From the NCBI RefSeq assembly GCF_020881035.1, contig NZ_JAJITC010000006.1, positions 186,001 to 250,000 of the forward strand: a stretch of DNA of 64,000 bases, given 5' to 3'. Positions 17,482 to 27,250 of the stretch are shown one piece after another. The translations under genes and the position numbers were made by a program. The notes under the pieces are model-generated. The model was not told the DNA's origin and made no database searches. It worked only from the letters and a program-made list of their open reading frames with translations. Each line of letters opens with the position of its first letter. Within the stretch, counting starts at the first letter, position 1. Source of the stretch: Paraburkholderia translucens. Its GTDB lineage: Bacteria > Pseudomonadota > Gammaproteobacteria > Burkholderiales > Burkholderiaceae.

Positions 17482-19098
17482 TTAGTCGTTTTGATCACGC
17501 TGCGCTTGCCGCGCGCCCGGCATGATAGCCGCGGACGGCGCCGAAGGCGAGGAAGCCGAAGCAGGCGCCGACGCCGCCGCGGATGCAACAGCCGGATGCC
17601 GCGGATCATGCAGCTCATCGGTCGACCATCCGCCGCCCAGATCGCCGAACAACGACGCCGCATGCAGCAATCGCGATTCCTGCACGTTCAGCGCGGTCTG
17701 CCGCGTGGTCAGTTGCGTCGCTTGCGCGGTCGCGACGGTCGTGTAATCGACCGTGCCCGCCTGGTATTCGTTGAACGCGATCTCCGCGCCGCGGTCCGCG
17801 TCACGCACCGCCGTTTCGAGCACGACCGCCTGGTCGGCGAGAATGCGCAGGCCCGACAGGTCGTCCTCGACGTTCTGGAAGGCGCCTAGCACCGTGCCGC
17901 GATAGTTGGCGACCGCCGAGTCGTAGGCGGCCTTCGCCGCGTCGACGTTGGCGCTGCGCAGGCCGCCGTCGAACAGCGTTTCGGTCGCGCTGCCGCCGAG
18001 GGACCACACGTAGTTCGCGGCCTTCAGCAGACCGTTCAGCGGTGACTGCGTGAACCCGGCCACCCCCGACAGCGAGATATCCGGGTAATACGCGGCCACT
18101 TCGACGCCGATCGCCGCATTCTGCGCGGCCATCCTCCGCTCGGCCGCGGCGATGTCGGGACGGCGTTCGAGCAGCGTCGACGGCACACCGACCGGCACCG
18201 ACGGCAGCGCCGGCATCGCGGTGCTATGCGCGATCGACAGTTCCTCCGGGTTCTTGCCGACCAGCACCGCAATCGCGTGGGCGTTCTGCGCGCGCGCGAC
18301 GCCAAGCGCGATCAGATCGGACTTCGCGGTATTCAACTGGCTGCGCGCGGTGATCACGTCGCTCGGCGGAATCGTGCCCGCGCGATCCTGCTCGCTGACG
18401 ACGTCGAGATAGTGTTGATACGCGACGACCGTCTCCTGCAGCAGGTCGATGTTGGCGTCGCTGGTGCGCAGCTCGATGATCGCGGTCGCGAGCGCAACCT
18501 GCTCGGAGAGCGTCGCATTCGCGAGCGTCGCTTCGCTCGATTGCGCGCTCGCTGCGTTCTCCTCGACCGTGCGGCGCACCTGACCCCACAGGTCCGGCGC
18601 CCAGCTCACGTTGCCTTCGAGCGAGCCCGAATTGACGATGCGCGCGGTCGTCCCATTGACGAAGCTTCCCGAATTACTGACCGACCCGCCGCTCGCGCGT
18701 TCGCGCGTCGCCGAACCGGTCGCGCCGATGGTCGGAAACAGGGCCGCGTGCGCGGCGCGCACTTCGGCGAGGGCCTGCTGGTAGTTCGCGTAGTCGGCGC
18801 GCACGGTCTGGTTCGACACCGCAACGAGCGGTTCGAGTTCGTCGATCAACGGATCGTTGAACGCGGTCCACCACCTGCCCTTCGGGCCGGTCGCGTTCGG
18901 CTCGGCTCTGGTCCAGCCCGGCAGCTCGGAATAAGTGGCGGGCACTTTGACCTGCGGCCGGTGATAATCCGGGCCGACCATGCAGCCGGCGTTGAACACC
19001 GCCAGCAGCGCGACGGCGAGCGTCGCAACGCGCGGCACTGCAACGCGGGCCGTCGCCAAACGCGTCGCCGATCGTTCAGTCGAAGTCTTCATCATCAT
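17482..19098 (-). CDS. Outer-membrane factor of RND efflux system (NodT/OprM family lipoprotein)
   Basis: 538 residues, or 536 if the second or third ATG of the MMMK start is used. A signal sequence ends in a lipobox-like FNAGCMVGPDYHRP, the usual start of mature OprM-type channels, so Cys39 is probably lipidated. Two OEP repeats follow, with typical coiled-coil helices (TARSQLNTAKSDLIALGVAR; LLERRPDIAAAERRMAAQNA). The trimer forms the exit duct across the outer membrane and periplasm for the pump encoded just upstream. The tail is alanine/serine-rich. Its start overlaps the stop of the RND pump gene by four bases, indicating translational coupling. Confidence 0.93.
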   Translation of the reverse strand: MMMKTSTERSATRLATARVAVPRVATLAVALLAVFNAGCMVGPDYHRPQVKVPATYSELPGWTRAEPNATGPKGRWWTAFNDPLIDELEPLVAVSNQTVRADYANYQQALAEVRAAHAALFPTIGATGSATRERASGGSVSNSGSFVNGTTARIVNSGSLEGNVSWAPDLWGQVRRTVEENAASAQSSEATLANATLSEQVALATAIIELRTSDANIDLLQETVVAYQHYLDVVSEQDRAGTIPPSDVITARSQLNTAKSDLIALGVARAQNAHAIAVLVGKNPEELSIAHSTAMPALPSVPVGVPSTLLERRPDIAAAERRMAAQNAAIGVEVAAYYPDISLSGVAGFTQSPLNGLLKAANYVWSLGGSATETLFDGGLRSANVDAAKAAYDSAVANYRGTVLGAFQNVEDDLSGLRILADQAVVLETAVRDADRGAEIAFNEYQAGTVDYTTVATAQATQLTTRQTALNVQESRLLHAASLFGDLGGGWSTDELHDPRHPAVASAAASAPASASSPSAPSAAIMPGARQAQRDQND

Positions 19099-22000
19099 GC
19101 CTTCGTATCCGGTTGTCCCGGCGTCGCCTCGCGGCTCCAGCGCAGCCCTGCGGACCAGCTGACGAGCCGTGCACGCAGGCGGTCGAGGTACAGATAAATC
19201 ACCGGCGTCGTATAAAGCGTAAACATCTGGCTCAGGATCAGCCCGCCCATCACCGTGATACCGAGCGGCTGACGCAGCGAGCCGCCCTGGCCGACGCCGA
19301 TCGCGAGCGGCACCGCGCCGAGCACGGCCGCGAACGTCGTCATCATGATCGGCCGCAACCGGATGAGCGCGGCCGCGTGGATCGCGTCGCGCGCGGGCAT
19401 ATTTTCCTGGCGCTGCAACTGGATCGCGACGTCCACCATCATGATGCCGTTCTTCTTGACGATACCGATCAGCAAGATGATGCCGATCATCGCGATCACC
19501 GAGAACGGCGTGCCGAAGATCAGCAGCGCGAGCGTCGCGCCGATGCCCGCAGACGGCAGCGTCGAGAGGATCGTCAGCGGATGGATCGAGCTTTCGTACA
19601 GCACGCCGAGCACGATATAGACGACGCCGAGCGCCGCGAGAACCAGCAGCGGCACCACGGTCATCGACTGCGAATAGGCCGCCGCCGCACCCGCGAACGA
19701 GCCGTGGATGCTCGCGGGCATGCCGATTTCGCGGATCGCCTCGTTGATCGCCGCGCCCGCCTGACTCAGCGACCCGCCAGCCGGCAAATTGAACGAGATC
19801 GTCGCGGCGACGAGGCCGCTTTGATGGTTCACCTGGGTCGACGTGCGGCTGTTCGAGTACGACGTCAACACCGAGAGCGGCACCATCGTTTCGGCGGCCG
19901 TGCTGTCCGCGCTGCCGGTCGAGCTGCCGCCCTTGCTGTTGGCGATGCTGTTGTTGGTCGCGTTCGACTGCGCATCCGCGTTGCGCGCGTTCGTGTTCGA
20001 CGAAGTGCCGGTGCCGTTCGCGCCCGGCGTGGTGGTTGCCGACACCGTGCCGTGCGGCATCTGTGTCGCAGCCGTGCCGGTCGGATTGCCCGCCGCCGTG
20101 CTCAGATAGATCTGGCTCAGCGTCTGCGGATACTGCCAGTACTCCGGCGCGACCTCCATCACGACGAAGTACTGGTTCAGCGGGTTGTAGATCGTCGAAA
20201 CGGTGCGCTGGCCGAACGCATCGTAGAGCACGTTGTCGATCTGATTAGGCCGCAAGCCGAAGCGCGCGGCGGTCGCGCGATTGATCGACACATAAGTCTG
20301 CAGGCCGTTCTGCTGCAGGTCGGAATTCACGTCGAGCAACCGTCCGTGCTCCTTCGACAACGCCGCGACGAGCTTCGGCGTCCATGCGAACAGCGCGGTC
20401 GAATCGTCGCTCGTCAGCGTGTACTGGTACTCGGCCGCCGATTGCCGCCCGCCGATGCGTAGATCCTGCTGCGCCTGCAGAAAGAGCCGCGCGCCCGACA
20501 CTTCGCCGAGCTGCGGCCGCAGCCGGTTCACGACCTCGGTAGCCGTGGCGTGCCGCTGCGACAGCGGCTTCAACTCGATGAACACGTTCGCGGTATTGAG
20601 CGCGCGTCCGCCCGTAAATCCCGCAACCGACTGCACCGCCGGATCTCTCTGCACGATCGACTGCAACTGCACGAGCTTCTTCTGCATCGCCGTAAAAGAG
20701 ATGCCCTGGTCGGCGATGATCTGCCCGATCACGATGCCCGTGTCCTGCTCGGGAAAGAAGGTGGCGGGCACGAGCCTCAGCAGGAACACGTTGCCGACCA
20801 GCAGCACGATCAGCAGCAGAATGACCAGCAGCGAATGATCGAGCACCGCCGTCAACGTGCGCGCGTAGACCTCCTTGAAGCGATCGAACTGCCGCTCGAA
20901 CCAACGCGCCCAACGCGCTTTCGAGTGACCAGCGTTGTTGCGGCTCAGCACGTACGCGCACATCGCGGGCGTGATCGTCAGCGAGATCACCAGCGAAATC
21001 AGGATCGCAATCGACAGCGTAATCGCGAACTCGTGGAACATCAGCCCCACGATGCCCGGAAACAGGATGATCGGCAGAAACACCGCGATCAGCGACAGGC
21101 TCATCGAGATCACCGTAAAGCCGACCTCGCCCGCGCCTTTGATCGCGGCTTCCTTCGGACCAAGCCCCAGCTCCATGTGGCGCACCACGTTCTCCAGCAC
21201 GACGACCGCGTCGTCGACCACGAAGCCGGTGCCGATGGTCAGCGCCATCAGCGAGAGATTGTCGATGCTGTAGCCGAGCAGATACATCGGTCCGAAGGTA
21301 CCGACGATCGACAGCGGCAACGCGACCGCCGGTATCAGCGTCGCGCGCGGCGACTGCAGGAAGATGTACACGACGCCGACCACCAGCAGCACCGCGATGA
21401 ACAAGGTGCGCTCGGTATCGCTGACCGACGACGTGACCGACTGCGAGCGGTCGATCGCGACATCCACATTCACGCTTTTCGGCAAGGTCGCTTCGATGGC
21501 GGGCAACACATTGCGTATCTGCTGCACGGTACTCACGACGTTGCTGCCCGGCATCGGATAGACGATCACGAGAATCGCCGACTTGCCGTTGAACAGCCCC
21601 GCATTGCGAATGTTTTCATTCGAGTCGCGCACCTGGGCGACGTCGCGCAATCGCACCGGCGCGCCGTCGCGATACGCGACTACCAGATCGCGGTACGGCG
21701 CCGCGTGCGTGATCTGATCGTTCGACGTGACCACGTAGCGCTGATCGCCGACATCGAGATGGCCCTTCGCGCTGTCGGCATTGGCCGCGCTGATCGCCGC
21801 GCGCACGTCTTCCATGCCAATGCCATAGCTATTGAGCTTGCCCGGCTGCAATTCGACGCGCACGCTCGGCAACGCGCCGCCGCCGAGCGTGATCTGCCCG
21901 ACGCCCTGCACCTGCGACAACTGCTGCTGGATCACCGAATCGGCGGAGTCGTAGAGCTGCGCTTTGGTCAGCGTGTCGGATGTCAGCGACAGCACCATGA

Positions 22001-22415
22001 TCGGCGCGTCGGCCGGGTTGTACTGGCGGTAGCTCGGATTACTGCGCAGCGTGGTGGGCAGATCGGCGCGCGCGGCCTGGATCGCCGCCTCGACGTCGCG
22101 CGCCGCGCCGTTGATATCGCGCTTCAGGCCGAACTCGACGATGATCAACGACGAGCCGACATAGCTGATCGAGGTCAGCTCCTCGACGTCGGCGATGGTC
22201 GCGAGCCGCCGCTCGAGCGGCTCCGCCACCGTCGACGCCATGATGTTCGGGCTCGCGCCGGCCATGTTCGCCTGCACGACGATCACCGGAAACGCGATGT
22301 TCGGCAGCGGCGCGACCGGCATGCGGAAATACGCGAGCGTGCCGGAGATCAGGATCGCGATCGCGAGCAGCGTCGTCGCGACCGGTCGCCGGATGAAGAG
22401 CGCCGGGATGTTCAT
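19095..22415 (-). CDS. mdtC: RND multidrug efflux transporter, MdtC-like
   Basis: 1106 residues, longer than the usual 1020-1050. It has the HAE1-type RND layout: N-terminal helix, two periplasmic loops and twelve helices. The proton-relay aspartates lie in GFVVDDAVVVLENV (D401, D402) and the conserved lysine in GIVKKNGIMMVD. It works with the upstream MdtB-like pump as a mixed trimer exporting drugs, bile salts or metal-chelate complexes. Unusually, residues about 773-842 are a low-complexity Ser/Thr/Asn/Gly/Ala stretch inserted in the second periplasmic loop. This accounts for the extra length. The gene overlaps both neighbours by four bases. Confidence 0.93.
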   Translation of the reverse strand: MNIPALFIRRPVATTLLAIAILISGTLAYFRMPVAPLPNIAFPVIVVQANMAGASPNIMASTVAEPLERRLATIADVEELTSISYVGSSLIIVEFGLKRDINGAARDVEAAIQAARADLPTTLRSNPSYRQYNPADAPIMVLSLTSDTLTKAQLYDSADSVIQQQLSQVQGVGQITLGGGALPSVRVELQPGKLNSYGIGMEDVRAAISAANADSAKGHLDVGDQRYVVTSNDQITHAAPYRDLVVAYRDGAPVRLRDVAQVRDSNENIRNAGLFNGKSAILVIVYPMPGSNVVSTVQQIRNVLPAIEATLPKSVNVDVAIDRSQSVTSSVSDTERTLFIAVLLVVGVVYIFLQSPRATLIPAVALPLSIVGTFGPMYLLGYSIDNLSLMALTIGTGFVVDDAVVVLENVVRHMELGLGPKEAAIKGAGEVGFTVISMSLSLIAVFLPIILFPGIVGLMFHEFAITLSIAILISLVISLTITPAMCAYVLSRNNAGHSKARWARWFERQFDRFKEVYARTLTAVLDHSLLVILLLIVLLVGNVFLLRLVPATFFPEQDTGIVIGQIIADQGISFTAMQKKLVQLQSIVQRDPAVQSVAGFTGGRALNTANVFIELKPLSQRHATATEVVNRLRPQLGEVSGARLFLQAQQDLRIGGRQSAAEYQYTLTSDDSTALFAWTPKLVAALSKEHGRLLDVNSDLQQNGLQTYVSINRATAARFGLRPNQIDNVLYDAFGQRTVSTIYNPLNQYFVVMEVAPEYWQYPQTLSQIYLSTAAGNPTGTAATQMPHGTVSATTTPGANGTGTSSNTNARNADAQSNATNNSIANSKGGSSTGSADSTAAETMVPLSVLTSYSNSRTSTQVNHQSGLVAATISFNLPAGGSLSQAGAAINEAIREIGMPASIHGSFAGAAAAYSQSMTVVPLLVLAALGVVYIVLGVLYESSIHPLTILSTLPSAGIGATLALLIFGTPFSVIAMIGIILLIGIVKKNGIMMVDVAIQLQRQENMPARDAIHAAALIRLRPIMMTTFAAVLGAVPLAIGVGQGGSLRQPLGITVMGGLILSQMFTLYTTPVIYLYLDRLRARLVSWSAGLRWSREATPGQPDTKA

Positions 22416-25400
22416 CGCGTGCCCTCCGCGCCGCCCTCCGGCGGGCGGTCACCCGGTTCGCCGCCCTTGCGTTCAGCGCGCTCGGCGCGCCAGCGGTTCA
22501 CGCGCGCGGCGGTACGGTCGAAGAACAGATAGATCACCGGCGTCGTGAACAGCGTCAGCATCTGGCTCAGCGTCAGACCGCCGATGATCGCGAGGCCCAG
22601 CGGCCGGCGCAGTTCCGACCCGGTGCCGGTGCCGAGCAGCATCGGCAGTGCGCCGAGCATCGCGGCGAGCGTCGTCATCAGGATCGGCCGGAAACGCAGC
22701 AGCGACGCCTCGAAGATCGCATCGCGCGGCGCTTTGCCGTGATTGCGTTCGGCGTCGAGCGCGAAGTCGACCATCATGATCGCGTTCTTCTTGACGATGC
22801 CGATCAGGAGCACGATGCCGATGATGCCGATCACGTCGAGATCCATCCCCGCGAGCATCAGCGAGAGCAACGCGCCGATGCCGGCCGACGGCAGCGTCGA
22901 CAGGATCGTGACCGGATGGATGAAGCTCTCGTACAGCACGCCGAGCACGATATACACGGCAACGAGCGCCGCGATCAGCAGGTAGACCTCGCTCGACAGC
23001 GAATCTTCGAACGCCGCGGTCGCGCCTTGCAGTGACGACGTGATCGACGGCGGCAGCCCGATCGCCTGTTCGGCCGCGTGAATCTCCTTGACCGCGGTGC
23101 TCAGCGACGCGCCCTGCGCGAGATTGAACGTGATCGTCACCGCCGGGAACTGCGCGAGATGACTGATCACGAGCGGCGCCTTCCTGATCTCGATCTTCGC
23201 GATGCCGGACAGCGGCACCTGACCGGTGCTGCTGGTCTGGCTCGGCAGATAGAGATTGCCGATCGACTGCACGGTCGGCATCGTTTCCGGCTTGGCGACC
23301 AGAATCACGCGGTACTGGTTCGACTGCTCGAAGATCGTCGAGACGATGCGCTGACCGAGCGCGTCGTACAGCGCGTTGTCGATCGTCGCGGGGGTGATGC
23401 CGAAGCGCGCCGCCAGTTGCCGGTTTACTTCGACGTTCACGCTGAGACCGTCGGTGTCGAGGTCGCTCTGCACGTCCGAGAGCGACGGAACCTGCTTCAG
23501 GCGCGCAACGACTTCCGGTACGTATTTCTGGAACGCCTGCTGGCTCGGTCCACGCAACACGAAGCTGTACTGGTTCGGCGACACGGTCGTGTCGAGCGTC
23601 AGATCCTGCTCGGGCTGCATGAAGAGCTTCACGCCGGGCACGTGAGCGACTTCCCGCGCGAGCCGCCGCGCGATTTCCTGCGCGTTGTCCGCGCGTTTGT
23701 CTTTGTCGCGCAGATTGATCAGGAAGCGGCCATTGTTCAGCGTCGCGTTAGTACCGTCGATTCCGACATACGACGTCAGCGATACCACGTCCGGGTCCTT
23801 CAGGACCGCTTCTGCGAGCGCGCTCTGGCGCTGCACCATCGCCGCATAGGAAACCGAGTTGTCGGCGACGCTGATACCCTGGATCACGCCGACATCCTGC
23901 ACCGGAAAGAGGCCCTTCGGAATCACCACGTACAGAATGCCGGTCAGAACGACGGTGGCGATCGCGACCATCAGCGTCAGCGTCTGATGATCGAGCACCC
24001 ATGCGAGGCCGCGCTCGTAGGCGGCGAGCGTCTTGTTGAAGAGGCCCTCGCTGATGCGCTCGAAGCGGCTCGGATGCCGCTCGGCCTGCGCGCGCAGCAT
24101 CCGCGCGCACAGCATCGGCACCACCGTCAGCGAGACGACGGCCGAAATCACGATCGTGACCGCGAGCGTCACCGCGAACTCGCTGAACAAACGCCCGATC
24201 ACGCCGCCCATGAACAGCAGCGGAATCAGCACCGCGATCAGTGACACGGTCAGCGACAGAATCGTGAAGCCGATCTGCCCCGCGCCTTCGAGCGCGGCTT
24301 CGAGCGGCGACATGCCCTCTTCCAGGTAGCGCACGATGTTCTCGATCATCACGATCGAGTCGTCGACCACGAAGCCGGTCGCGATGATCAACGCCATCAG
24401 CGAGAGGTTGTCGATCGAGTAGTTGAGCTGGTACATCACCGCGAGCGTGCCGATCAGCGAGACCGGCACCGAGATGCTCGGGATCACCGTGGCGGGCACG
24501 TTGCGCAGGAACACGAAGATCACTGCGACGACGAGCACGATCGCCAGAATCAGTTCGAACGCGGCGTCCGCGACCGACGCGCGGATCACGCCAGTGCTGT
24601 CCGACACCACCGTCACTTTCATGCCGGCCGGCAGCGTCGATTCGAGCTGCGGCAGCACCTTCATGATCTGGTTGACCGTCTGGATCACGTTCGCGCCGGG
24701 CTGGCGCTGCACGTTCAGCACGATCGCGGGCGAGCCGTTGTACCAGGCGCCGCGCTCGACGTCCTGGGCGGCCTGGCTGACGCGCGCGACGTCGCGCATG
24801 AGCACCGGCGAGCCGTTCTGATAGGCGATCACCGTGTCCAGATAGTCCTTGGGATCGGTGATCTGATCGTTGCCGTTGATCGTGTAGTCGAGCTCGGGGC
24901 CGTCGAAATTACCTTTGGGCTGGCTCACGTTCACATAGCTCAGCAGCGTGCGCAGATCGTCGATATTGAGGCCGTAGGCGGCGAGCTTGTGCGGGTCGGC
25001 CTCGACGCGGATCGCGGGCACGTTGCCGCCGCTCGTCGTCACGACGCCGACGCCCGACACTTCCGAGATCTTCGTGCCGAGGCGGTTGTTCGCGATGTCT
25101 TCGAGCTGTGTCAGCGACATCGACTTCGAGGTGACCGCGAGCGTGAGGATCGGCTGGTCGGCCGGATTGACCTTCGCGTAGGTCGGCGGCGCGGGCAGTC
25201 CGGATGGCAGAAAGCTGTTTGCCGCGTTGATCGCCTGCTGCACGTTCTGCTCGGCAATGTCGAGGTTCAGCGACAGATCGAACTGCAGCGTGATCACCGA
25301 TGCCCCGTCCGAGCTGTACGAGGTCATCTGCTGCAGGCCCGGAATCTCGCCGAGCTGCACCTCGAGCGGCGCGGTGACGGTGGTGGCCATCACGGTCGGG

Positions 25401-25564
25401 CTCGCGCCGGGATAGAAGGTCTGTACCTGAATCGTCGGATAGTCGACGTTCGGCAGCGACGACACCGGCAGCACGCGCATCGCGATCAGACCGACGAGCA
25501 CGAGCGCGATCATCAGCAGCAACGTCGCGACCGGGCGAAGAATGAACAGGCGAGAAATGTTCAT
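22412..25564 (-). CDS. mdtB: RND multidrug efflux transporter, MdtB-like
   Basis: 1050 residues, normal length for HAE1-type RND pumps. It starts MNISRLFILRPVATLLLMIA. The proton-relay pair is in GFVVDDSIVMIENIVR and the lysine in GIVKKNAIMMVDFALD. It has twelve predicted helices and two large periplasmic loops. It is closely similar to the downstream MdtC-like pump, as expected for an MdtBC heteromultimer. Gene order (fusion protein, pump, pump, outer-membrane factor) matches the mdtABC type seen in Burkholderiaceae, where the channel gene is included. It overlaps the downstream pump gene by four bases. Confidence 0.94.
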   Translation of the reverse strand: MNISRLFILRPVATLLLMIALVLVGLIAMRVLPVSSLPNVDYPTIQVQTFYPGASPTVMATTVTAPLEVQLGEIPGLQQMTSYSSDGASVITLQFDLSLNLDIAEQNVQQAINAANSFLPSGLPAPPTYAKVNPADQPILTLAVTSKSMSLTQLEDIANNRLGTKISEVSGVGVVTTSGGNVPAIRVEADPHKLAAYGLNIDDLRTLLSYVNVSQPKGNFDGPELDYTINGNDQITDPKDYLDTVIAYQNGSPVLMRDVARVSQAAQDVERGAWYNGSPAIVLNVQRQPGANVIQTVNQIMKVLPQLESTLPAGMKVTVVSDSTGVIRASVADAAFELILAIVLVVAVIFVFLRNVPATVIPSISVPVSLIGTLAVMYQLNYSIDNLSLMALIIATGFVVDDSIVMIENIVRYLEEGMSPLEAALEGAGQIGFTILSLTVSLIAVLIPLLFMGGVIGRLFSEFAVTLAVTIVISAVVSLTVVPMLCARMLRAQAERHPSRFERISEGLFNKTLAAYERGLAWVLDHQTLTLMVAIATVVLTGILYVVIPKGLFPVQDVGVIQGISVADNSVSYAAMVQRQSALAEAVLKDPDVVSLTSYVGIDGTNATLNNGRFLINLRDKDKRADNAQEIARRLAREVAHVPGVKLFMQPEQDLTLDTTVSPNQYSFVLRGPSQQAFQKYVPEVVARLKQVPSLSDVQSDLDTDGLSVNVEVNRQLAARFGITPATIDNALYDALGQRIVSTIFEQSNQYRVILVAKPETMPTVQSIGNLYLPSQTSSTGQVPLSGIAKIEIRKAPLVISHLAQFPAVTITFNLAQGASLSTAVKEIHAAEQAIGLPPSITSSLQGATAAFEDSLSSEVYLLIAALVAVYIVLGVLYESFIHPVTILSTLPSAGIGALLSLMLAGMDLDVIGIIGIVLLIGIVKKNAIMMVDFALDAERNHGKAPRDAIFEASLLRFRPILMTTLAAMLGALPMLLGTGTGSELRRPLGLAIIGGLTLSQMLTLFTTPVIYLFFDRTAARVNRWRAERAERKGGEPGDRPPEGGAEGTR

Positions 25565-25579
25565 CGATGCGGCGGCCCG

Positions 25580-26809
25580 TTACGACGAAGCGGCTTCGGA
25601 CGCGGCCGACGCAGGCGTTGCTGCCGCGCTCGACCCCGGCGCGGCTCCCGACGCTGCGGCGGCGGCCTTCGGATGCGCCGGCTGGATCTTCGCGCCGTCG
25701 TTCAGACGATCCGTGCCGTCCGTCACGACCTCGTTGCCGGCCGCGAGACCCGAGACGATCACGGTGTACTTGCCGTCGCTCGGCCCGAGCTTGACCTTGT
25801 GCACGGACACCGTGCTATCCGGATTGACCAGATAGACGAAGTCGCCGGGCGCGCCCGATTGCACCGCGGGGGTCGGCACGAGCACCGCGTTTTGCATCGT
25901 GTCGACGAGCAGCTTCACGTTGACGAACTCGTTCGGGAACAGCGCTTCGTCGTCGTTCGCAAAGGTCGCGCGCAAGGTGACGGTGCCGGTCGCCGTGGCC
26001 ATCTGGTTGCTGACCGCGTACAGCGTGCCGGTTGCGATCTCGCGCGAGTTATCGCTCGAATACGCGGTGACCGGCAGCTTCGCGCCGGTGGCGAGACGCT
26101 GCACGATCGACGCAAGTGAATCCTGCGGCACCGTGAACTGCACCGTGGTCGGCTTCACGGTCGTGATGACGACGATGCCGGTCGTCGACGATGCGGTCAC
26201 GTAGTTGCCTGGATCGACGAGCCGCAAGCCGACCTTGCCCGCGATCGGCGCGGTGATGCGGCAATACGCGAGGTCGAGATCGAATTGGGCGATATTGGCA
26301 AGGTCGACCTTGACCGCCGCTTCGTCCTGCTGCACGAGGAACTGCTGATCCGCGAAGGTCTGCTGCGCGATCGACTTGCGCTCGTTCAACTGCGTATAAC
26401 GCTCGAGATCGGCGCGCGCCTGCGCAAGCAACGCGCGGTCTTTCGCGAGAGTCGCCTCTGCCTGCTGCTTGCTGATCTGATACTGGCGCGGGTCGATCTG
26501 GGCGAGGAACTGGCCCTTCTGCACCTCCTCGCCTTCGTGATAGCCGACCTCGGTCAGATAGCCGCTCAGCTGCGGCAGCACGGTCACAGTCGCGATTGGC
26601 GTGACGGTGCCGAGTTCGCTCAGGGTGACCGGCATCGAGCCGAGCGTCGCCTGCGCCACGGTGACGACGATCGCCGCGTTCTCGCGCACAGGCTTCTTGC
26701 GCGTCAACAGATGAACCACGGCGAGCGCCACGAGCACGAGCACGATAACCGCGAAGATGATGAGCCCGCGCCGGGAGCGCTTCGGCGGCGGGGACACGGT
26801 TTCGCTCAT
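25580..26809 (-). CDS. mdtA: Membrane fusion protein of RND efflux system, MdtA-like
   Basis: 409 residues from an ATG preceded by GGAG at seven bases. An N-terminal membrane anchor (residues about 15-35, LIIFAVIVLVLVALAVVHLL) is followed by the barrel-sandwich/lipoyl and hairpin regions (QLSGYLTEVGYHEGEEVQKG; APIAGKVGLRLVDPGNYV) and a beta-barrel domain. The C-terminus is Ala/Ser-rich, which is common in this group. It links the inner-membrane pumps to the outer-membrane channel in the periplasm. It is the first gene of the minus-strand operon, 15 bases before the MdtB-like gene. No adjacent regulator gene was found. Confidence 0.93.
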   Translation of the reverse strand: MSETVSPPPKRSRRGLIIFAVIVLVLVALAVVHLLTRKKPVRENAAIVVTVAQATLGSMPVTLSELGTVTPIATVTVLPQLSGYLTEVGYHEGEEVQKGQFLAQIDPRQYQISKQQAEATLAKDRALLAQARADLERYTQLNERKSIAQQTFADQQFLVQQDEAAVKVDLANIAQFDLDLAYCRITAPIAGKVGLRLVDPGNYVTASSTTGIVVITTVKPTTVQFTVPQDSLASIVQRLATGAKLPVTAYSSDNSREIATGTLYAVSNQMATATGTVTLRATFANDDEALFPNEFVNVKLLVDTMQNAVLVPTPAVQSGAPGDFVYLVNPDSTVSVHKVKLGPSDGKYTVIVSGLAAGNEVVTDGTDRLNDGAKIQPAHPKAAAAASGAAPGSSAAATPASAASEAASS

Positions 26810-27250
26810 GTGGGTCTCCGGGAACAGATGCTGGTATTCATCTTCGGTTGGAGTGTCGTCCTCTGTCGGGACTGCGCAAAAGTGCCATGATTCACGCGCG
26901 TTGTCATCAGTCGACGTCCTCTGTACGTGTTGTTATGGAAACGTAAGAAAGCGAGCGATGGCTCGGTTATGAGCATGCGTGAATGTAGCTGGCTTGCGCC
27001 GGGCCTGAGTTACAGGGGTGCAACAAGTTCGAGGGGGGAAGGGTTGAGTGCATCGAGCGCGCGGCGCGCGGCGGGCGGAGCCCGGAGGAGTCAAGTTTTG
27101 GGCGCGGCGGAGCATCGCAATTTGCGGTAACAGACGACAGCCAATTGAAAAGCAGGACGCCCACTCAGAATCGTCACAATCGTCCGCTACCATCCCGGGC
27201 CAGCGTCGCGGGCGCCGCGACCGTCACGATTTCCCCAAAACGTCACGCCG
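26810..27250. other. Divergent intergenic region between efflux operon and dioxygenase gene
   Basis: 441 bases with no convincing gene on either strand. It must contain the promoter of the efflux operon (leftward) and that of the dioxygenase (rightward). It includes a very GC-rich patch around 27040-27110. I saw no clear operator palindrome. Confidence 0.4.

Noticed and set aside
20550-22532. A 660-codon open frame opposite the MdtC-like pump.
   Set aside because: It is very rich in Arg, His and Asp with no hydrophobic core or motif: an antisense shadow of the RND gene.
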